A stretch of 64,000 bases of DNA from the NCBI GenBank assembly GCA_965243415.1, contig OZ251549.1, positions 1,612,001 through 1,676,000 on the forward strand. Direction: 5' to 3'. The notes below the pieces were generated by a model. The model worked only from the letters and a program-made list of their open reading frames with translations. It was not told the origin of the DNA and did no database searches. Source of the stretch: G965204755 sp965243415. GTDB lineage: Bacteria > Acidobacteriota > Vicinamibacteria > Marinacidobacterales > Marinacidobacteraceae. The position numbers and the translations under genes are program-made. Shown one piece after another: positions 17,289 to 26,186 of this stretch. Position 1 is the stretch's first letter. Each line of letters starts with the position of its first letter.

Positions 17289-18974
17289 TCACGGCGGGGA
17301 CGGATCCCGCTCCGCCGGCTCGTCCGCGGATTCCGGGGCGGCCGCCGGCGGGGCGTCGAGGGCGGCGAGCAGGAGGCGGATCTCTTCCATCGCCTCCCCG
17401 GTGAGCCGGAGCGCCCGCTCGTCGCCCTCCCGGAGAGCGGTCGGGGGGCCGTCCGCCGGCGTCCGGAAGCGCACGGTCTCCACGCGCCCGGCGGTCGGCG
17501 AGGTCTCCTCCCCGTAGGGGTCGTCTTCCTCGGCGACGGTGATCGTCAGGAATCGGGCTCCGGGAGCGCCGGGGAGTGACGGGGCGGCCGCGATCTCCTC
17601 GCCGTCGGTGGAGTTCAGGCGGTAGAGGAGGTCCTCGATGGTTTCGGAGTCGGTTTCGGAGTCGGTTTCGGAGTCGGCTTCGGAGTCCGCCGGCGTCGGC
17701 GCGTCCTCCGCGCTCTCCCGGACCCATTCCCGTTCGCCCTCGTCGTTCTCCCGGCGGCGGAAGACCGACGACGCCCCGTCCGGGCCCTCCAGGCGCAGTT
17801 CCACCGCCTTCCAGGCCGCGAAGCGGAAGAGGCGGAGCGACCGCACCGCGGCCAATCGGTCCCGGACGCTCCCCAGCAACTCGTCGAAGAGGCTCTGCCC
17901 GACGACGAAGACCGCCGGATCGCCCTCGACCCGGGCGAGAACCCCCGGCGGGGTCGCGCTCTCGCCGCCGAAGTGGATCGTCGCCGAGCGGACGCCGGCC
18001 TCCGTGCCTTCTCCGGGTGGGGCTTCGTCGCTGTCCGGAACCTCGTCACCATCCGGGGCTTCGTTGTCGCCTGCGGCTTCGTTGTCGCCTGCGGCTTCGC
18101 TGCCGCCCGGCGCCCGGGATTCGACCGTGAAGGAAGCCGTGAGGCGCGGGGGGGCCATGCCGAACCGCGCCGCGCTCCCGCCGCCCGCCGTGTCGGACCC
18201 CGGCTCTTCCGGCGCCAGGCCGGACATCTCCGCTTCCCGGACCCGCGCCGCGAGTTGCGAAGCGTCGTAGGAATCCGCGGCGAAGCGGAAGGGCCGGACG
18301 ATCCACCACTCGCCGCCCCGGCGTTCGAGGGCGGCTTCCTCGTCGCCGGCCCGGAGACGGAGTCCGGTGATCCCGGCGGTGTCGAACCGGAAGACCCGCT
18401 TGTCCCGGAGGTCCCAGGCGCTCCGGTCGAAGTTGTCCTTCGTCCACGCCGGGACGATCACCACCCCGTTCCCGACCTCGAGGTAGCGGTTCCCGGGGGC
18501 CGGGGTCTCGGCGCCGAAGCCGACGACGGTCGGTTCGCTCTCCCCCGCGGCGGCCGGAGTCCGTTCGACGCGGACGGTGAGATCCGGCTCCGCCAGGCCG
18601 AAAGCACTCCGGTCGGCGGCCGTTTCGTCGGACAGGCGCCGCTCGAACCGCAGCGACTCCAGGTTCTGCAGCAGGAGTTCGACTTCGGCGGCGTCCGCCG
18701 GCGCCGGCGGGCCTTCCCCTTCCCGCACGGTGAAACCGCCGGCGCGGTCCGCTGCGGGCTCGTCGCCGAATCCCTCCCTCCCCCCGCTCTCCCGTTCGAG
18801 GCGCACCGGGGGCCGGCCCGGGCGTTCCAGGGAAACGGCGGTCACCGCCTCCGCCGGCGTCGCGAACACCGGCTCGCCCTCCGGGTCTTCGGCGCGCTCG
18901 CCGCGCTCGAAGAAGAACAGGTACCCGCCGAGCAGCAGCGCCGCCAGGAGCGCGAAGCCGGTCGCGCGGTTCAC
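17289..18974 (-). CDS. DUF4340 domain protein of the GldG-type ABC operon
   Basis: 561 aa. The N-terminal segment LLAALLLGGYLFFF (8-21) is a single membrane anchor; the rest is periplasmic. Two DUF4340-type beta-rich segments are visible (about 60-215 and 340-470), with phrases such as FGLAEPDLTVRVERT and YLEVGNGVVIVP. Acid-rich low-complexity linkers, encoded by 18-bp and 12-bp DNA repeats, interrupt it near 290-310 and 430-450. DUF4340 genes regularly follow ABC-ATPase, permease and GldG-like genes, as here (16 nt from GldG). The system may handle envelope proteins or polysaccharide. A role in gliding is known only for Bacteroidetes GldA/F/G and should not be assumed. Confidence 0.82.
   Translation of the reverse strand: MNRATGFALLAALLLGGYLFFFERGERAEDPEGEPVFATPAEAVTAVSLERPGRPPVRLERESGGREGFGDEPAADRAGGFTVREGEGPPAPADAAEVELLLQNLESLRFERRLSDETAADRSAFGLAEPDLTVRVERTPAAAGESEPTVVGFGAETPAPGNRYLEVGNGVVIVPAWTKDNFDRSAWDLRDKRVFRFDTAGITGLRLRAGDEEAALERRGGEWWIVRPFRFAADSYDASQLAARVREAEMSGLAPEEPGSDTAGGGSAARFGMAPPRLTASFTVESRAPGGSEAAGDNEAAGDNEAPDGDEVPDSDEAPPGEGTEAGVRSATIHFGGESATPPGVLARVEGDPAVFVVGQSLFDELLGSVRDRLAAVRSLRLFRFAAWKAVELRLEGPDGASSVFRRRENDEGEREWVRESAEDAPTPADSEADSETDSETDSETIEDLLYRLNSTDGEEIAAAPSLPGAPGARFLTITVAEEDDPYGEETSPTAGRVETVRFRTPADGPPTALREGDERALRLTGEAMEEIRLLLAALDAPPAAAPESADEPAERDPSPP
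17640..17686. repeat. 12-bp in-frame tandem repeat
   Basis: The unit GTTTCGGAGTCG repeats about four times and encodes the SETDSETDSET acidic linker of the DUF4340 protein. The unit length is a multiple of three, so copy-number changes keep the frame. Confidence 0.75.
18058..18105. repeat. 18-bp in-frame tandem repeat
   Basis: The unit GCTTCGTTGTCGCCTGCG occurs about 2.7 times, encoding DNEAAG hexapeptides in the linker of the DUF4340 protein. Copy changes would lengthen or shorten the linker without frameshift. Confidence 0.7.
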
Positions 18975-18990
18975 GGCGGCGCTCCCCGAC

Positions 18991-20661
18991 TCAGCGGCGG
19001 GACCACCAGACGGCGACGCCCCAGACCAGGAAGAAACCGGGCAGGAACACCAGCGCCAGCAGCACCAGGTTCCGCAACTGGCCGGCGGTCATGGTGATGC
19101 GCCGATCCTCGGGGTCGCGGGGTCGGATGGCGATCAGGTTCTCGTCCTCGGTGAGCCAGTGGACCATGTTCAGGAACAGGTCGGCGTTCCCGAGCGGCGA
19201 CAGCGCCAGGTCGTTCGCGATGAAGTCGGTGTCCCCGACGACGACCAGCCGGCCGTCCGCGTCCGGCGGCTCCGTCTCGCCCGGTTCCGTTTCGCCCGAC
19301 GCCACCGGCTCGTCGCCTCCCTCCCCGCCGGAGTCCCGGGTGTCGCCGGCGGCCTCTGCCCCGTCCGCCGGCGCTGCCGACGCCGGTTCCGCGGACGACG
19401 GCCCGGGGCCCCCGTCGTCGCCGGCCGGCGGTTCGTCCCCCGCTGTCGGTTCGCCCCCGGCCTCTGCCCCCGGCGCCATCGCTCCCCCGGCCTCTTCCCG
19501 GTCGATCCGTACCGCCCAGGCCAGGGTCAGCGGGCCCTCCCGGTCGTCGTCGTCCGCGGTGACCTCGCCGCTCTCCAGTTCGTCGGCGTCCCGTTCGCCC
19601 CAACTCGCGTCCGAGGTCTGCACCAGTTCCGACAGCGTCACTCCCTCGGGCCGCTCGCCGAGTTCCGGGGCGATCAGGCTCTGCGCCAGCGGGAAGACGG
19701 TGGCGGCGGTCTCGAAGCCGCGGGTGATCGAGTGGAACCCGTAGGAGGCGGCCAGCGGGGCCTCCACCCCGAACCCGAACAACTGCCCGACGCCGCTGGC
19801 GTCTATGACCACATCCCCGGCCGGGGTGATCCCGAATTCGCCGGCCAGGTCCAGCAACCGGGTGCGGTCGTCCGCCGCCTCCGGCCCCGGCGGGTCGAGG
19901 AGCAGCATCGCCTTGCCCCCGCTCCGCAGATGGGCCGCGAGCGCTTCCGCTTCCGCCGGGAGGAGATCCCGCTCCGGGCCGGGGATCACGACCGCCGCCG
20001 CGTCGTCGGGGATGCTGATCGCGCCCGCGGCCGCCGTCTCCAGCAGCGACAGTTCGGCGACCGCGTAGTTCGCCTCCTCCAGCCGGGAACGGATGGCGGA
20101 GAGCCCGCCGGCGCCGCTCTCGTCCAGCGACCGCTCCCGGTGGCCGACGGTGAAGTAGATCTTCTTGGTCTCGTCCCGCAGGAGCCGGACGACGGCGTTC
20201 GTGAGGTCCGCTTCCTGCGGCGCCGCGACGCGCTCCTGCCGGTCGCCGGAAGCGACGACCACCGTGCCGAAGGGGATGCCGGCTTCAGCGCTGGCCCGGT
20301 AGGCGCGGGCCCGGGCCGGTTCCGCTTCCTGGTCGATGACCTCCCAGTCGATCCACTCGCTCCGGTCGGCGTACTGCTCGAACAACTCCACCGTGCGGGC
20401 GGCGGCCCGGGGCTGGTCGAGCACCACCAGCCGCACTTCCCGGTCGAGGTCCTCCAGGACGCGGAGCGTCTGCGGCGCCAGGGTGAACCGGCCTCCGGCG
20501 GTGGTGTCCCAGGCGGTGTTCCGGCGGTCGGCCAGGTAGTTCACGCCCACCACCACGCCGAGGAGCAGGAGCGCGGTCACCCCCGCGTTCGCGCCTTCCC
20601 GGGCGCTCCTCCGGGCGAGCGCCGCGCGGAGCGCCCCCAGCCGGCCGCTCATCCGCGCCAT
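18991..20661 (-). CDS. GldG-family ABC transporter auxiliary protein
   Basis: 556 aa. It has an N-terminal transmembrane helix (about 27-44, VTALLLLGVVVGVNYLA), a large periplasmic ABC-transporter-auxiliary domain, and a C-terminal transmembrane helix (about 530-552, LVLLALVFLPGFFLVWGVAVWW). Recognisable features are FTLAPQTLRVLEDLDREV near the start, YFTVGHRERSLDE, and LLDPPGPE. A roughly 75-residue Gly/Glu/Ala-rich insertion (about 410-485) precedes the conserved LVVVGDTDFIANDL. Its start overlaps the permease stop by 13 nt, indicating one transcript ATPase-permease-GldG-DUF4340. It is probably a substrate-engaging partner of the permease. Confidence 0.87.
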   Translation of the reverse strand: MARMSGRLGALRAALARRSAREGANAGVTALLLLGVVVGVNYLADRRNTAWDTTAGGRFTLAPQTLRVLEDLDREVRLVVLDQPRAAARTVELFEQYADRSEWIDWEVIDQEAEPARARAYRASAEAGIPFGTVVVASGDRQERVAAPQEADLTNAVVRLLRDETKKIYFTVGHRERSLDESGAGGLSAIRSRLEEANYAVAELSLLETAAAGAISIPDDAAAVVIPGPERDLLPAEAEALAAHLRSGGKAMLLLDPPGPEAADDRTRLLDLAGEFGITPAGDVVIDASGVGQLFGFGVEAPLAASYGFHSITRGFETAATVFPLAQSLIAPELGERPEGVTLSELVQTSDASWGERDADELESGEVTADDDDREGPLTLAWAVRIDREEAGGAMAPGAEAGGEPTAGDEPPAGDDGGPGPSSAEPASAAPADGAEAAGDTRDSGGEGGDEPVASGETEPGETEPPDADGRLVVVGDTDFIANDLALSPLGNADLFLNMVHWLTEDENLIAIRPRDPEDRRITMTAGQLRNLVLLALVFLPGFFLVWGVAVWWSRR

Positions 20662-21419
20662 CTCCGGGAACGCAGCGACTCCCGGGTGAGGAACAGGAAG
20701 AAGCCGGCGAAGGTCAGGTAATAGACCAGGTCGCGCGTCGCGATCACCCCCCGGGCGAAGCCGTCGAGATGGCCGGTCAGCGAGAGGTGGGCGAAGAAAC
20801 GCCCGAAGTCGCCGCCCCGCTGCCCCGCGAACTCCAGCAGCCAGAGCATCAGCACCGCGCCGAAGGTCAACAGGCCGGCGACGATCTGGTTGCGGGTGAG
20901 GCTGGAGAAGAACAGTCCCAGCGACAGGACGGCGGCGCCGAGCAGGGCGAGCCCCAGGTAGCCGGCCAGGATCGGCAGCAGGTCCGGCTGCGAGTACCAG
21001 AAGAGCGCGCCGATATGGAGCGCGGTCAGGCCCAGCATCACCCCGTAGAGCGCCAGCACCGCGAGGAACTTGCCGAGCACGATCTGCCCGTCGGTCACCG
21101 GGGCGGTCAGGAGCAATTCCAGGGTGCCGGAACGGACTTCCTCGGCGAGCGTCCGCATCGTCAGCAGCGGCAGCAGGAACAGCACCAGGACCGCGGCGCT
21201 CGCGGTGAGCCAGCGGATCAGGTCGGCGTTCACATGGAGCGCGCCGCCGCCGAGCCCGCCCATGCGGGTCATCCGCATCCCGGCTTCGACGAAACTGGCG
21301 AGGTAGTCGGCGAAGAAGTAGCCGTAGAGGAAGGCGAAGGCGCCGAACAGGACATAGGCGACCGGCGAGGCCAGCGCCGCGCCGAGGTCGCGCCGGGCGA
21401 TGGTGAGGGCGCTCCGCAC
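20649..21419 (-). CDS. ABC-2 type permease (GldF-like)
   Basis: 256 aa with six predicted transmembrane helices, including VAYVLFGAFAFLYGYFFADYL, AAVLVLFLLPLLTMRTLAEE, VLALYGVMLGLTALHIGALF, and YLGLALLGAAVLSLGLFFSSL. The TMRTLAEEVRSGTLELLLTA stretch after helix 2 is the signature ABC-2 loop. The length fits GldF/NosY-type permeases. It begins 1 nt after the ATPase stop, so it is the second gene of the operon. With the ATPase it would form the transport core. Confidence 0.9.
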   Translation of the reverse strand: MRSALTIARRDLGAALASPVAYVLFGAFAFLYGYFFADYLASFVEAGMRMTRMGGLGGGALHVNADLIRWLTASAAVLVLFLLPLLTMRTLAEEVRSGTLELLLTAPVTDGQIVLGKFLAVLALYGVMLGLTALHIGALFWYSQPDLLPILAGYLGLALLGAAVLSLGLFFSSLTRNQIVAGLLTFGAVLMLWLLEFAGQRGGDFGRFFAHLSLTGHLDGFARGVIATRDLVYYLTFAGFFLFLTRESLRSRRWRG

Positions 21420-21420
21420 T

Positions 21421-22593
21421 TCAGTCGGCGGGGGAGCGGGCCGGGACGCCGGCGGCGCCGGGTTTCGCGACCGGTCCGGCGCCCGGTCCGGTTTCGGCTT
21501 CGGTCTCGGGGGGCGCGTCGTCGTCGGTGGTCAGGTCCAGGAAGACCTCCTCCAGACTGGCGGAGGCGCGCCGGAGGCCCAGCAGCGAACCGCCGGCGTC
21601 GAGCACCGCGCGGGCCAGGTCCGAACGCCGGTCGGCGCGGCCCCGGGTCTCGACCGAGAGCGTCACCGTGCCTTCGGGACTCTCCGGCCCGAGTTCGACC
21701 GAGACCACTCCCGCAGATTCCCGGAGCCGCGCGGCGGCGGCGTCCGCGGGGCCGGCGGTCTCGATCTCGATGACGCTGCCCGGGCCCTCGCCGGACTCGG
21801 CGCGCTCCCGCAGGCGGGCGGTCAGGCGCGCCGGGGTGTCCTCGGCGCGGAGTTCCCCGTCCTTGATGATGACCACCCGGTCACAGGTGGCCGCCACCTC
21901 CGGGAGGATGTGGGTGGAGAGCACCACGGTGCGCTCGCCGGCGAAACTCCGGATCAGGCGGCGGGTCTGGTGGATCTGTTTCGGGTCGAGGCCGGCGGTG
22001 GGCTCGTCGAGGATGAGCGCCTCCGGGTCGTGCACCAGCGCCTGGGCGAGCCCCGTCCGCTGCCGGTAGCCGCGGCTCAACTTGCCGATGAGGCGGCGGC
22101 GGGCGTCGCCCAGGGCGCACTGTTCCAGGGCGCGCTCCACCGCGCGGTCGAGCCGGCGGGGGGGGACGCCCCGCAGCCGGGCGGCGAACTCCAGGAAGCC
22201 CTCCACTTCCATCTCCGGGTAGAGCGGCGGGTTCTCCGGCAGGTACCCGATCTTCCGCCGGGCTTCGAGCGGTGCGACCGCCGGGTCCGAACCGGAGAGG
22301 AGCACCTTCCCCTCGCTCGGCGGCATGAAGCCGGCGATGATCCGCATGGTGGTGGTCTTGCCGGCGCCGTTCGGGCCGAGGAAGCCCAGCACTTCGCCCT
22401 TCTGGACGGAGAAACTCAGGTCGCGGACCGCGACGGTGGCGCCGTAGCGCCGGGTGACCCCATCCACCAGGACGACGGGTTCCACGACGGGGGATCGGAC
22501 GCTCGCGGCAGGTGTTCGCGACAGGCGTTCGCGGAAGGGGTTCAGCGACGGCCGGGACGCGGTCCCGAGGGGGCGCTGAAGTCGCCCCGCCAC
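21421..22593 (-). CDS. ABC transporter ATP-binding protein (GldA/CcmA-like)
   Basis: Up to 390 aa. Walker A GPNGAGKTTT, Q-loop region YLPENPPLYPEM, signature KLSRGYRQRTGLAQAL, Walker B ALILDEPTAGLDP, and H-loop VLSTHILPE are all present, so it should be active. After about residue 260 there is a C-terminal accessory region typical of ABC-2 ATPases. The Arg-rich first 35 residues look unconserved; GTG at 22485 is an alternative start giving 354 aa beginning at EPVVLVDGVTRRYG. First gene of the four-gene operon and divergent from the lipoprotein at 22647. Confidence 0.9.
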   Translation of the reverse strand: MAGRLQRPLGTASRPSLNPFRERLSRTPAASVRSPVVEPVVLVDGVTRRYGATVAVRDLSFSVQKGEVLGFLGPNGAGKTTTMRIIAGFMPPSEGKVLLSGSDPAVAPLEARRKIGYLPENPPLYPEMEVEGFLEFAARLRGVPPRRLDRAVERALEQCALGDARRRLIGKLSRGYRQRTGLAQALVHDPEALILDEPTAGLDPKQIHQTRRLIRSFAGERTVVLSTHILPEVAATCDRVVIIKDGELRAEDTPARLTARLRERAESGEGPGSVIEIETAGPADAAAARLRESAGVVSVELGPESPEGTVTLSVETRGRADRRSDLARAVLDAGGSLLGLRRASASLEEVFLDLTTDDDAPPETEAETGPGAGPVAKPGAAGVPARSPAD

Positions 22594-22646
22594 CGTGGCA
22601 ACCGGTCATTATACTGGCCGAAAACCTGTTTCCCGGAGGCCGTTCC

Positions 22647-23342
22647 ATGCGTTTTCGCCGTTTCCCCGCCGGCCGGTCCGCCGGTCGCGCCGGGGCCGCG
22701 CCGGGCCGCCGGCCGACGCTCGCTCCGGTCGTCCTGGGCCTGGCGGCCCTCGTTCCGGCGGCGTTCGCGGCTGCCGGATGCACCGACGCCGGGGCCGACG
22801 AGAGCGCCGCCGCGATGGAGTTGACCGGGGTGGTCGCCTACTGGACGGTGCGCGGCCAGGACAGCGAAGGGAACAACTACATCCGCCCGGCGGTGCGCTT
22901 CCGGGTGCGGAACACGAACGCGGAGCCGATCCGCTATGTGCAGGTGATGTCGGTGTTCCGGCGGGAGTCGGCCCCCGAAGAGGCCTGGGGAACCGGGTAC
23001 CTGCACTCGGTCTCCGAAGAAGCGCTGGCGCCCGGGGAGGCCACCCCGGAGCACACCCTGCGGTCGGATTCCAACTACCTGTCGAAGGACTCGCCGGCGC
23101 GGATGTTCGCGAGCGAACTCTGGGAGGATGTGGAGGTCGAGATGTTCCTGCGGGTGGGAGCGTCGGCCTGGGCGCCCAAGGGGAAGACCGTGGCGCTCCG
23201 GCGCCTGGGGCCCCCGGGGGTCGAGAAGTACCTGGAGCCGGCGGACGACGAACCGATCTACGCCCCCGACCCGGCGGCCGGGACCGCGGTCGAGACCCCC
23301 GAAGGCGGCGCGGAGGAACCCCCGAGCGGGGAGTCGCGCTGA
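22647..23342 (+). CDS. Secreted lipoprotein of unknown function
   Basis: 231 aa from ATG 22647 with GGAGG 7 nt upstream (22635-22639). A long basic n-region and hydrophobic stretch end in lipobox AAGC with Cys45. The mature protein (about 55-190) is a beta-rich domain containing VRFRVRNTNAEPIRYVQV, resembling FxLYD/Ig-like extracytoplasmic modules that bear on membrane-envelope functions, but I cannot assign a family. The tail is Pro/Glu/Gly-rich. A TATACT box at 22610-22615 could be its -10 element. Divergent from the ABC operon. Confidence 0.72.
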   Translation: MRFRRFPAGRSAGRAGAAPGRRPTLAPVVLGLAALVPAAFAAAGCTDAGADESAAAMELTGVVAYWTVRGQDSEGNNYIRPAVRFRVRNTNAEPIRYVQVMSVFRRESAPEEAWGTGYLHSVSEEALAPGEATPEHTLRSDSNYLSKDSPARMFASELWEDVEVEMFLRVGASAWAPKGKTVALRRLGPPGVEKYLEPADDEPIYAPDPAAGTAVETPEGGAEEPPSGESR

Positions 23343-23356
23343 CCCGGCGAGCCCCC

Positions 23357-23382
23357 CCGCGCCGGCCCGGGCCCCGGCGCGG
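23357..23382. terminator. Possible bidirectional terminator between convergent genes
   Basis: A 9-bp perfect GC stem (CCGCGCCGG pairing with CCGGCGCGG) with an 8-nt loop lies between the convergent ends at 23342 and 23413, followed by a second small GC hairpin. There is no T tract, so rho-independent function is uncertain. Confidence 0.4.
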
Positions 23383-23412
23383 ACGGGGGCTCCGTCCGGG
23401 GGGAGTCGGCGC

Positions 23413-24405
23413 TCAGCGGGAGCGGTCGGCGATCCAGTCGGCGAGGTAGCGGCCGAGGCCGGAGCCGAAGTCCGGCACATGGTAGGAGCCTTCGAGCGTC
23501 CACAACTCGAACACCCGGCCGCCGCGGCAGCCCCGGCGCCAGCGGGTCACGGTGGTCTCCGCGCCGGGGACCTTGAAATCGAGGTCGAGCGGGCCGTCCG
23601 ACTCGGCGGCGGAGAGGTCGCATCCGGCGCGCTCCGCCCAGCGCCGCACCGGCTCCCGGGCGCCGGGCTGGCCGGGGACCTCCCCGTCCGGCGGCCAGCC
23701 CTCGTAGAGGATGGTCTCGTCCTTCGTCCCGTGCAGATGGAGCACCGAGACCGGCGCCGGGGAAGCGCAGCGGGCCGAGTCGTGCCACGCGGAACCGGCG
23801 ACCACCATGACGCCGACGAGACCCGGCAGGGCGGCGCTCTCGCAGGCGGCCCGGTAGGCCATGAACCCGCCGTTCGACATGCCGGTGACGAAGACCCCGG
23901 TCACCGAGAGGAACTCGTCCGCCTCCCGCGCCAACCGGCCCAGGTAGGCGACATCGTCCACTCCGCTGTCCTCCAGGTCGCAGCAGTAGTCGGTCGCGTT
24001 CCAGAAACGCTCGCCGCCGGCGCTCGGGGAGCCGTCCGGGCTCACCACGGCGAACCCGGAGGCGGCGGCGCGGGAGGAGAGGCCGAAGTAGAGATCCTGC
24101 TGGTTGCCGTTGCTCCCGTAACCGTGGAGGTTGATGACCAGCGGCAGCGGGGTCGAAGGGCCGCTGCCGGCGGGGAAGAACAGCGTCGCCGGGCGGTCGC
24201 CGCCGATGGTGCGCTCCTCCAGTCCGTCCCCGGAGAACGGGTTCACCACCGGTGCGGGCGCCGGGGCCGGGGCCGGCGCGGAGGTCGCCGGCGGCGCCGC
24301 GCTCCCGCTCCCGCAGCCCGCGAACAGCAGCGCGAACAGCAGCGCCGAGGCAGTCAGAGCGGCCGCGGTCCGGATCGTAGCCGCGCCCGCGGCCTTCCGG
24401 ATCAC
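23413..24405 (-). CDS. Secreted PHB-depolymerase/feruloyl-esterase-like alpha/beta hydrolase (LpqC-like) lipoprotein
   Basis: 330 aa. Lipobox LFAGC with Cys31 is followed by a Pro/Ala linker (36-53). The alpha/beta-hydrolase core shows LHGYGSNGNQQD (oxyanion region), nucleophile elbow GMSNGG with Ser177, acid Asp229 in HLHGTKDE, and His309 in EGSYHVP, a complete catalytic triad. Cys pairs at 141-142 and elsewhere may form disulfides. Homologs are esterases that cleave short polyesters or aryl esters outside the cytoplasm. Four nt separate its start (24405) from the stop of the PIN-domain gene (24410) on the same strand. Confidence 0.87.
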   Translation of the reverse strand: MIRKAAGAATIRTAAALTASALLFALLFAGCGSGSAAPPATSAPAPAPAPAPVVNPFSGDGLEERTIGGDRPATLFFPAGSGPSTPLPLVINLHGYGSNGNQQDLYFGLSSRAAASGFAVVSPDGSPSAGGERFWNATDYCCDLEDSGVDDVAYLGRLAREADEFLSVTGVFVTGMSNGGFMAYRAACESAALPGLVGVMVVAGSAWHDSARCASPAPVSVLHLHGTKDETILYEGWPPDGEVPGQPGAREPVRRWAERAGCDLSAAESDGPLDLDFKVPGAETTVTRWRRGCRGGRVFELWTLEGSYHVPDFGSGLGRYLADWIADRSR

Positions 24406-24409
24406 CGGC

Positions 24410-24823
24410 TCAGGGCGAGACGCGGAGGAGCCTCAGCCCCGGGAGGGCTGCGAACCCGCGGTCGTTCGAGGCCAGCGGGCAGTCGAGCAGCACGGCCGTG
24501 GCCGCGATCCAGGCGTCGGCCGTGTCGAGGGCCCGCCCCGCCGACTCGCAGTCCCGTCGCAACTGCGCAGTGGTCAGGATGAGTTCGGGGGTGGAAGGAA
24601 ACACTTCGTACCGACGCAGGTGGGTCTTCAGGTTCTCGATCCGGCGCGGGCCCCATCCGGCCCGCAGGGCGCCGAACCAAAGTTCTTCCACCGTCTGGAA
24701 GGAGAGGAACGGACGGCGGTCGGCGATGACGGCGTGGTAATCGTCCCCCCGCGGGTCGCGGGACAGGAAGTGGGAGAACACACTGGTGTCCACCACGATC
24801 GGCTCGAACGGGTGGCCGGTCAC
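24410..24823 (-). CDS. PIN-domain ribonuclease toxin (VapC-like)
   Basis: 137 aa. The acidic PIN catalytic set is visible: Asp12 in VVDTSVFS, Glu46/Glu47 in TVEELWF, Asp100/Asp103 in ALDTADAWIAATA, and Asn-Asp 120-121 in ASNDRGF. VapC toxins are Mg-dependent RNases, often cleaving tRNA or rRNA. The gene starts inside the stop of 24820-25740 (ATGA, 4-nt overlap), the usual antitoxin-toxin order, but the upstream partner is 306 aa instead of about 80. All catalytic acidic residues appear present, so the enzyme is probably active. Confidence 0.85.
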   Translation of the reverse strand: MTGHPFEPIVVDTSVFSHFLSRDPRGDDYHAVIADRRPFLSFQTVEELWFGALRAGWGPRRIENLKTHLRRYEVFPSTPELILTTAQLRRDCESAGRALDTADAWIAATAVLLDCPLASNDRGFAALPGLRLLRVSP

Positions 24824-25740
24824 GATCGCCGCCGGCGGATGGCCCGTTCGAAGGCTTCGGCCTCCTCCGGTGTCAGATCGATCTTCGGAAGGTCGTAGGG
24901 GTCGAAGCCCGTCGGGTTGCGAGGCGGAGTCGCGAGGAACTCTGCCGGGTCGAACGGCTCCGCGTCACAAGGACCGATCCGGTCCACGGTGAGGACTTCC
25001 CGTTCGCTGTCCGAGCCCCGTGAGCGGGTTCCGGCGACTTCCACCCATTGGACCTGCAGGTCCAGAACCGCTTCGTCGAGCCGTTCCGGAAAGCGGATCC
25101 GAACGGGCCACTCACCGTAGCGATGCAGTTCTGCCGTGTGCGCCGTCGGGTTCACCGATCGCAGCCGCCCCCGCGCGACCGCGGGCTCCGGGGCGCGGAG
25201 TTCCGGAGTCGCCGGCCCTTCGCGGGGGAGGCCTCTCTCGAGGTCGCTGTCGGGGTCGCGGAGGCGAACCCGGGGCACGGCCGGGGACCGGGATTCGCCG
25301 ATCGCGGCGAGGTGGTGGGTGACCGGCGGGGGGAGGGTCGTCCGGGGCGCGGTCCCGGGTTCGTCGGAATCGCCTCCGAGGATCGCCCGCACGACCCGTC
25401 GGCCCGGGTCGTCAGCCGACCCGGGAGCCTCCGACCCGGCGCCGTCTGCCGTCGGAGCGACGGCCAGGTCGAGGACGACGGATCCCCCGGAGACCCCGGT
25501 GACCCGCAGCGGGCAGGGCTCCTCGGTGCCGCTGCTCGACCGGCCTTCACCGGCGCCGGGCCCGTCCTCTTTCCGGAGGTCTCGCGCCAGGAGGCGAACG
25601 GCCTCCGAGAGGTGGCCGAGCACGAGGCGGAGGTCGTCGAGCGGCACTCCGGCGCCCGGTTCCGCGGTCTCGAAGATCACCTGCAGCCGGTTCCCGCCCA
25701 TCGGTCCGGGCCTCGCGGTCTGCTCTTCGTTTCGACTCAT
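24820..25740 (-). CDS. 306-aa protein coupled to a PIN toxin; candidate large antitoxin
   Basis: I do not recognise a named family. The N-terminal part (about 17-60) contains NRLQVIFETAEPGAGVPL then a helix, giving an alpha/beta look. The middle (about 65-195) is low-complexity and Gly/Pro/Asp-rich. The C-terminal part has a small beta domain (RLRSVNPTAHTAELHRYG and VRIRFPERLDEAVLDLQVQW), then a tail ending DLTPEEAEAFERAIRRRRS, which looks like the toxin-binding helix of antitoxins. The 4-nt ATGA overlap with the PIN toxin gene implies coupled translation. No classical RHH, AbrB or HTH domain is seen. Confidence 0.7.
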   Translation of the reverse strand: MSRNEEQTARPGPMGGNRLQVIFETAEPGAGVPLDDLRLVLGHLSEAVRLLARDLRKEDGPGAGEGRSSSGTEEPCPLRVTGVSGGSVVLDLAVAPTADGAGSEAPGSADDPGRRVVRAILGGDSDEPGTAPRTTLPPPVTHHLAAIGESRSPAVPRVRLRDPDSDLERGLPREGPATPELRAPEPAVARGRLRSVNPTAHTAELHRYGEWPVRIRFPERLDEAVLDLQVQWVEVAGTRSRGSDSEREVLTVDRIGPCDAEPFDPAEFLATPPRNPTGFDPYDLPKIDLTPEEAEAFERAIRRRRS

Positions 25741-26186
25741 GGGGAACGGCTCCGGGGGATCGCTCGGTGTCGCCCGTTCGGGCGAGAGGCTTCGGGCCCC
25801 TCGAACCCGCCGGCGCGCCGGTCGAGTGTAGCCCGGCCCGCCGCGCTGCCGACCGGGGGAGGCGACCGGGGGAACGAGGCCGGGCGGGTGAGGTTCCCGA
25901 CTCCGCGCGGCCTCGTCAGGAGCGGGCGTCTCGCCGCCGTTCCCGGGGATCGGCTCCGGCGGCCGCGGCGTTCCGGTCCGTCGAGGGAAGGGCTGACCCG
26001 AACCCTCCGGGGAGCGAGAGCCGGCTCCGGCGCCGGCAGGAAGCCCTCCGGGCCGTTCCCGATCTCCCGATCCCTCCGGGCCTCTCCGACGAGGGCGGCC
26101 CCGGTCGGACCGCCCGGAACCGACGGCGACCGGTCTGGACCGACCGGAACCGGCCGATTCGGAACCGGGCGCTCAGGGCCGGCCGC
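25741..26186. other. 446-bp intergenic region
   Basis: Between the start of the 306-aa gene and the stop of the STAS gene. It is very GC-rich and contains many short CCGGTC/GACCGG and CGGAACCG motifs, particularly 26095-26170, which look like degenerate short repeats and could form hairpins downstream of the STAS operon. I see no gene in it. Confidence 0.5.
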
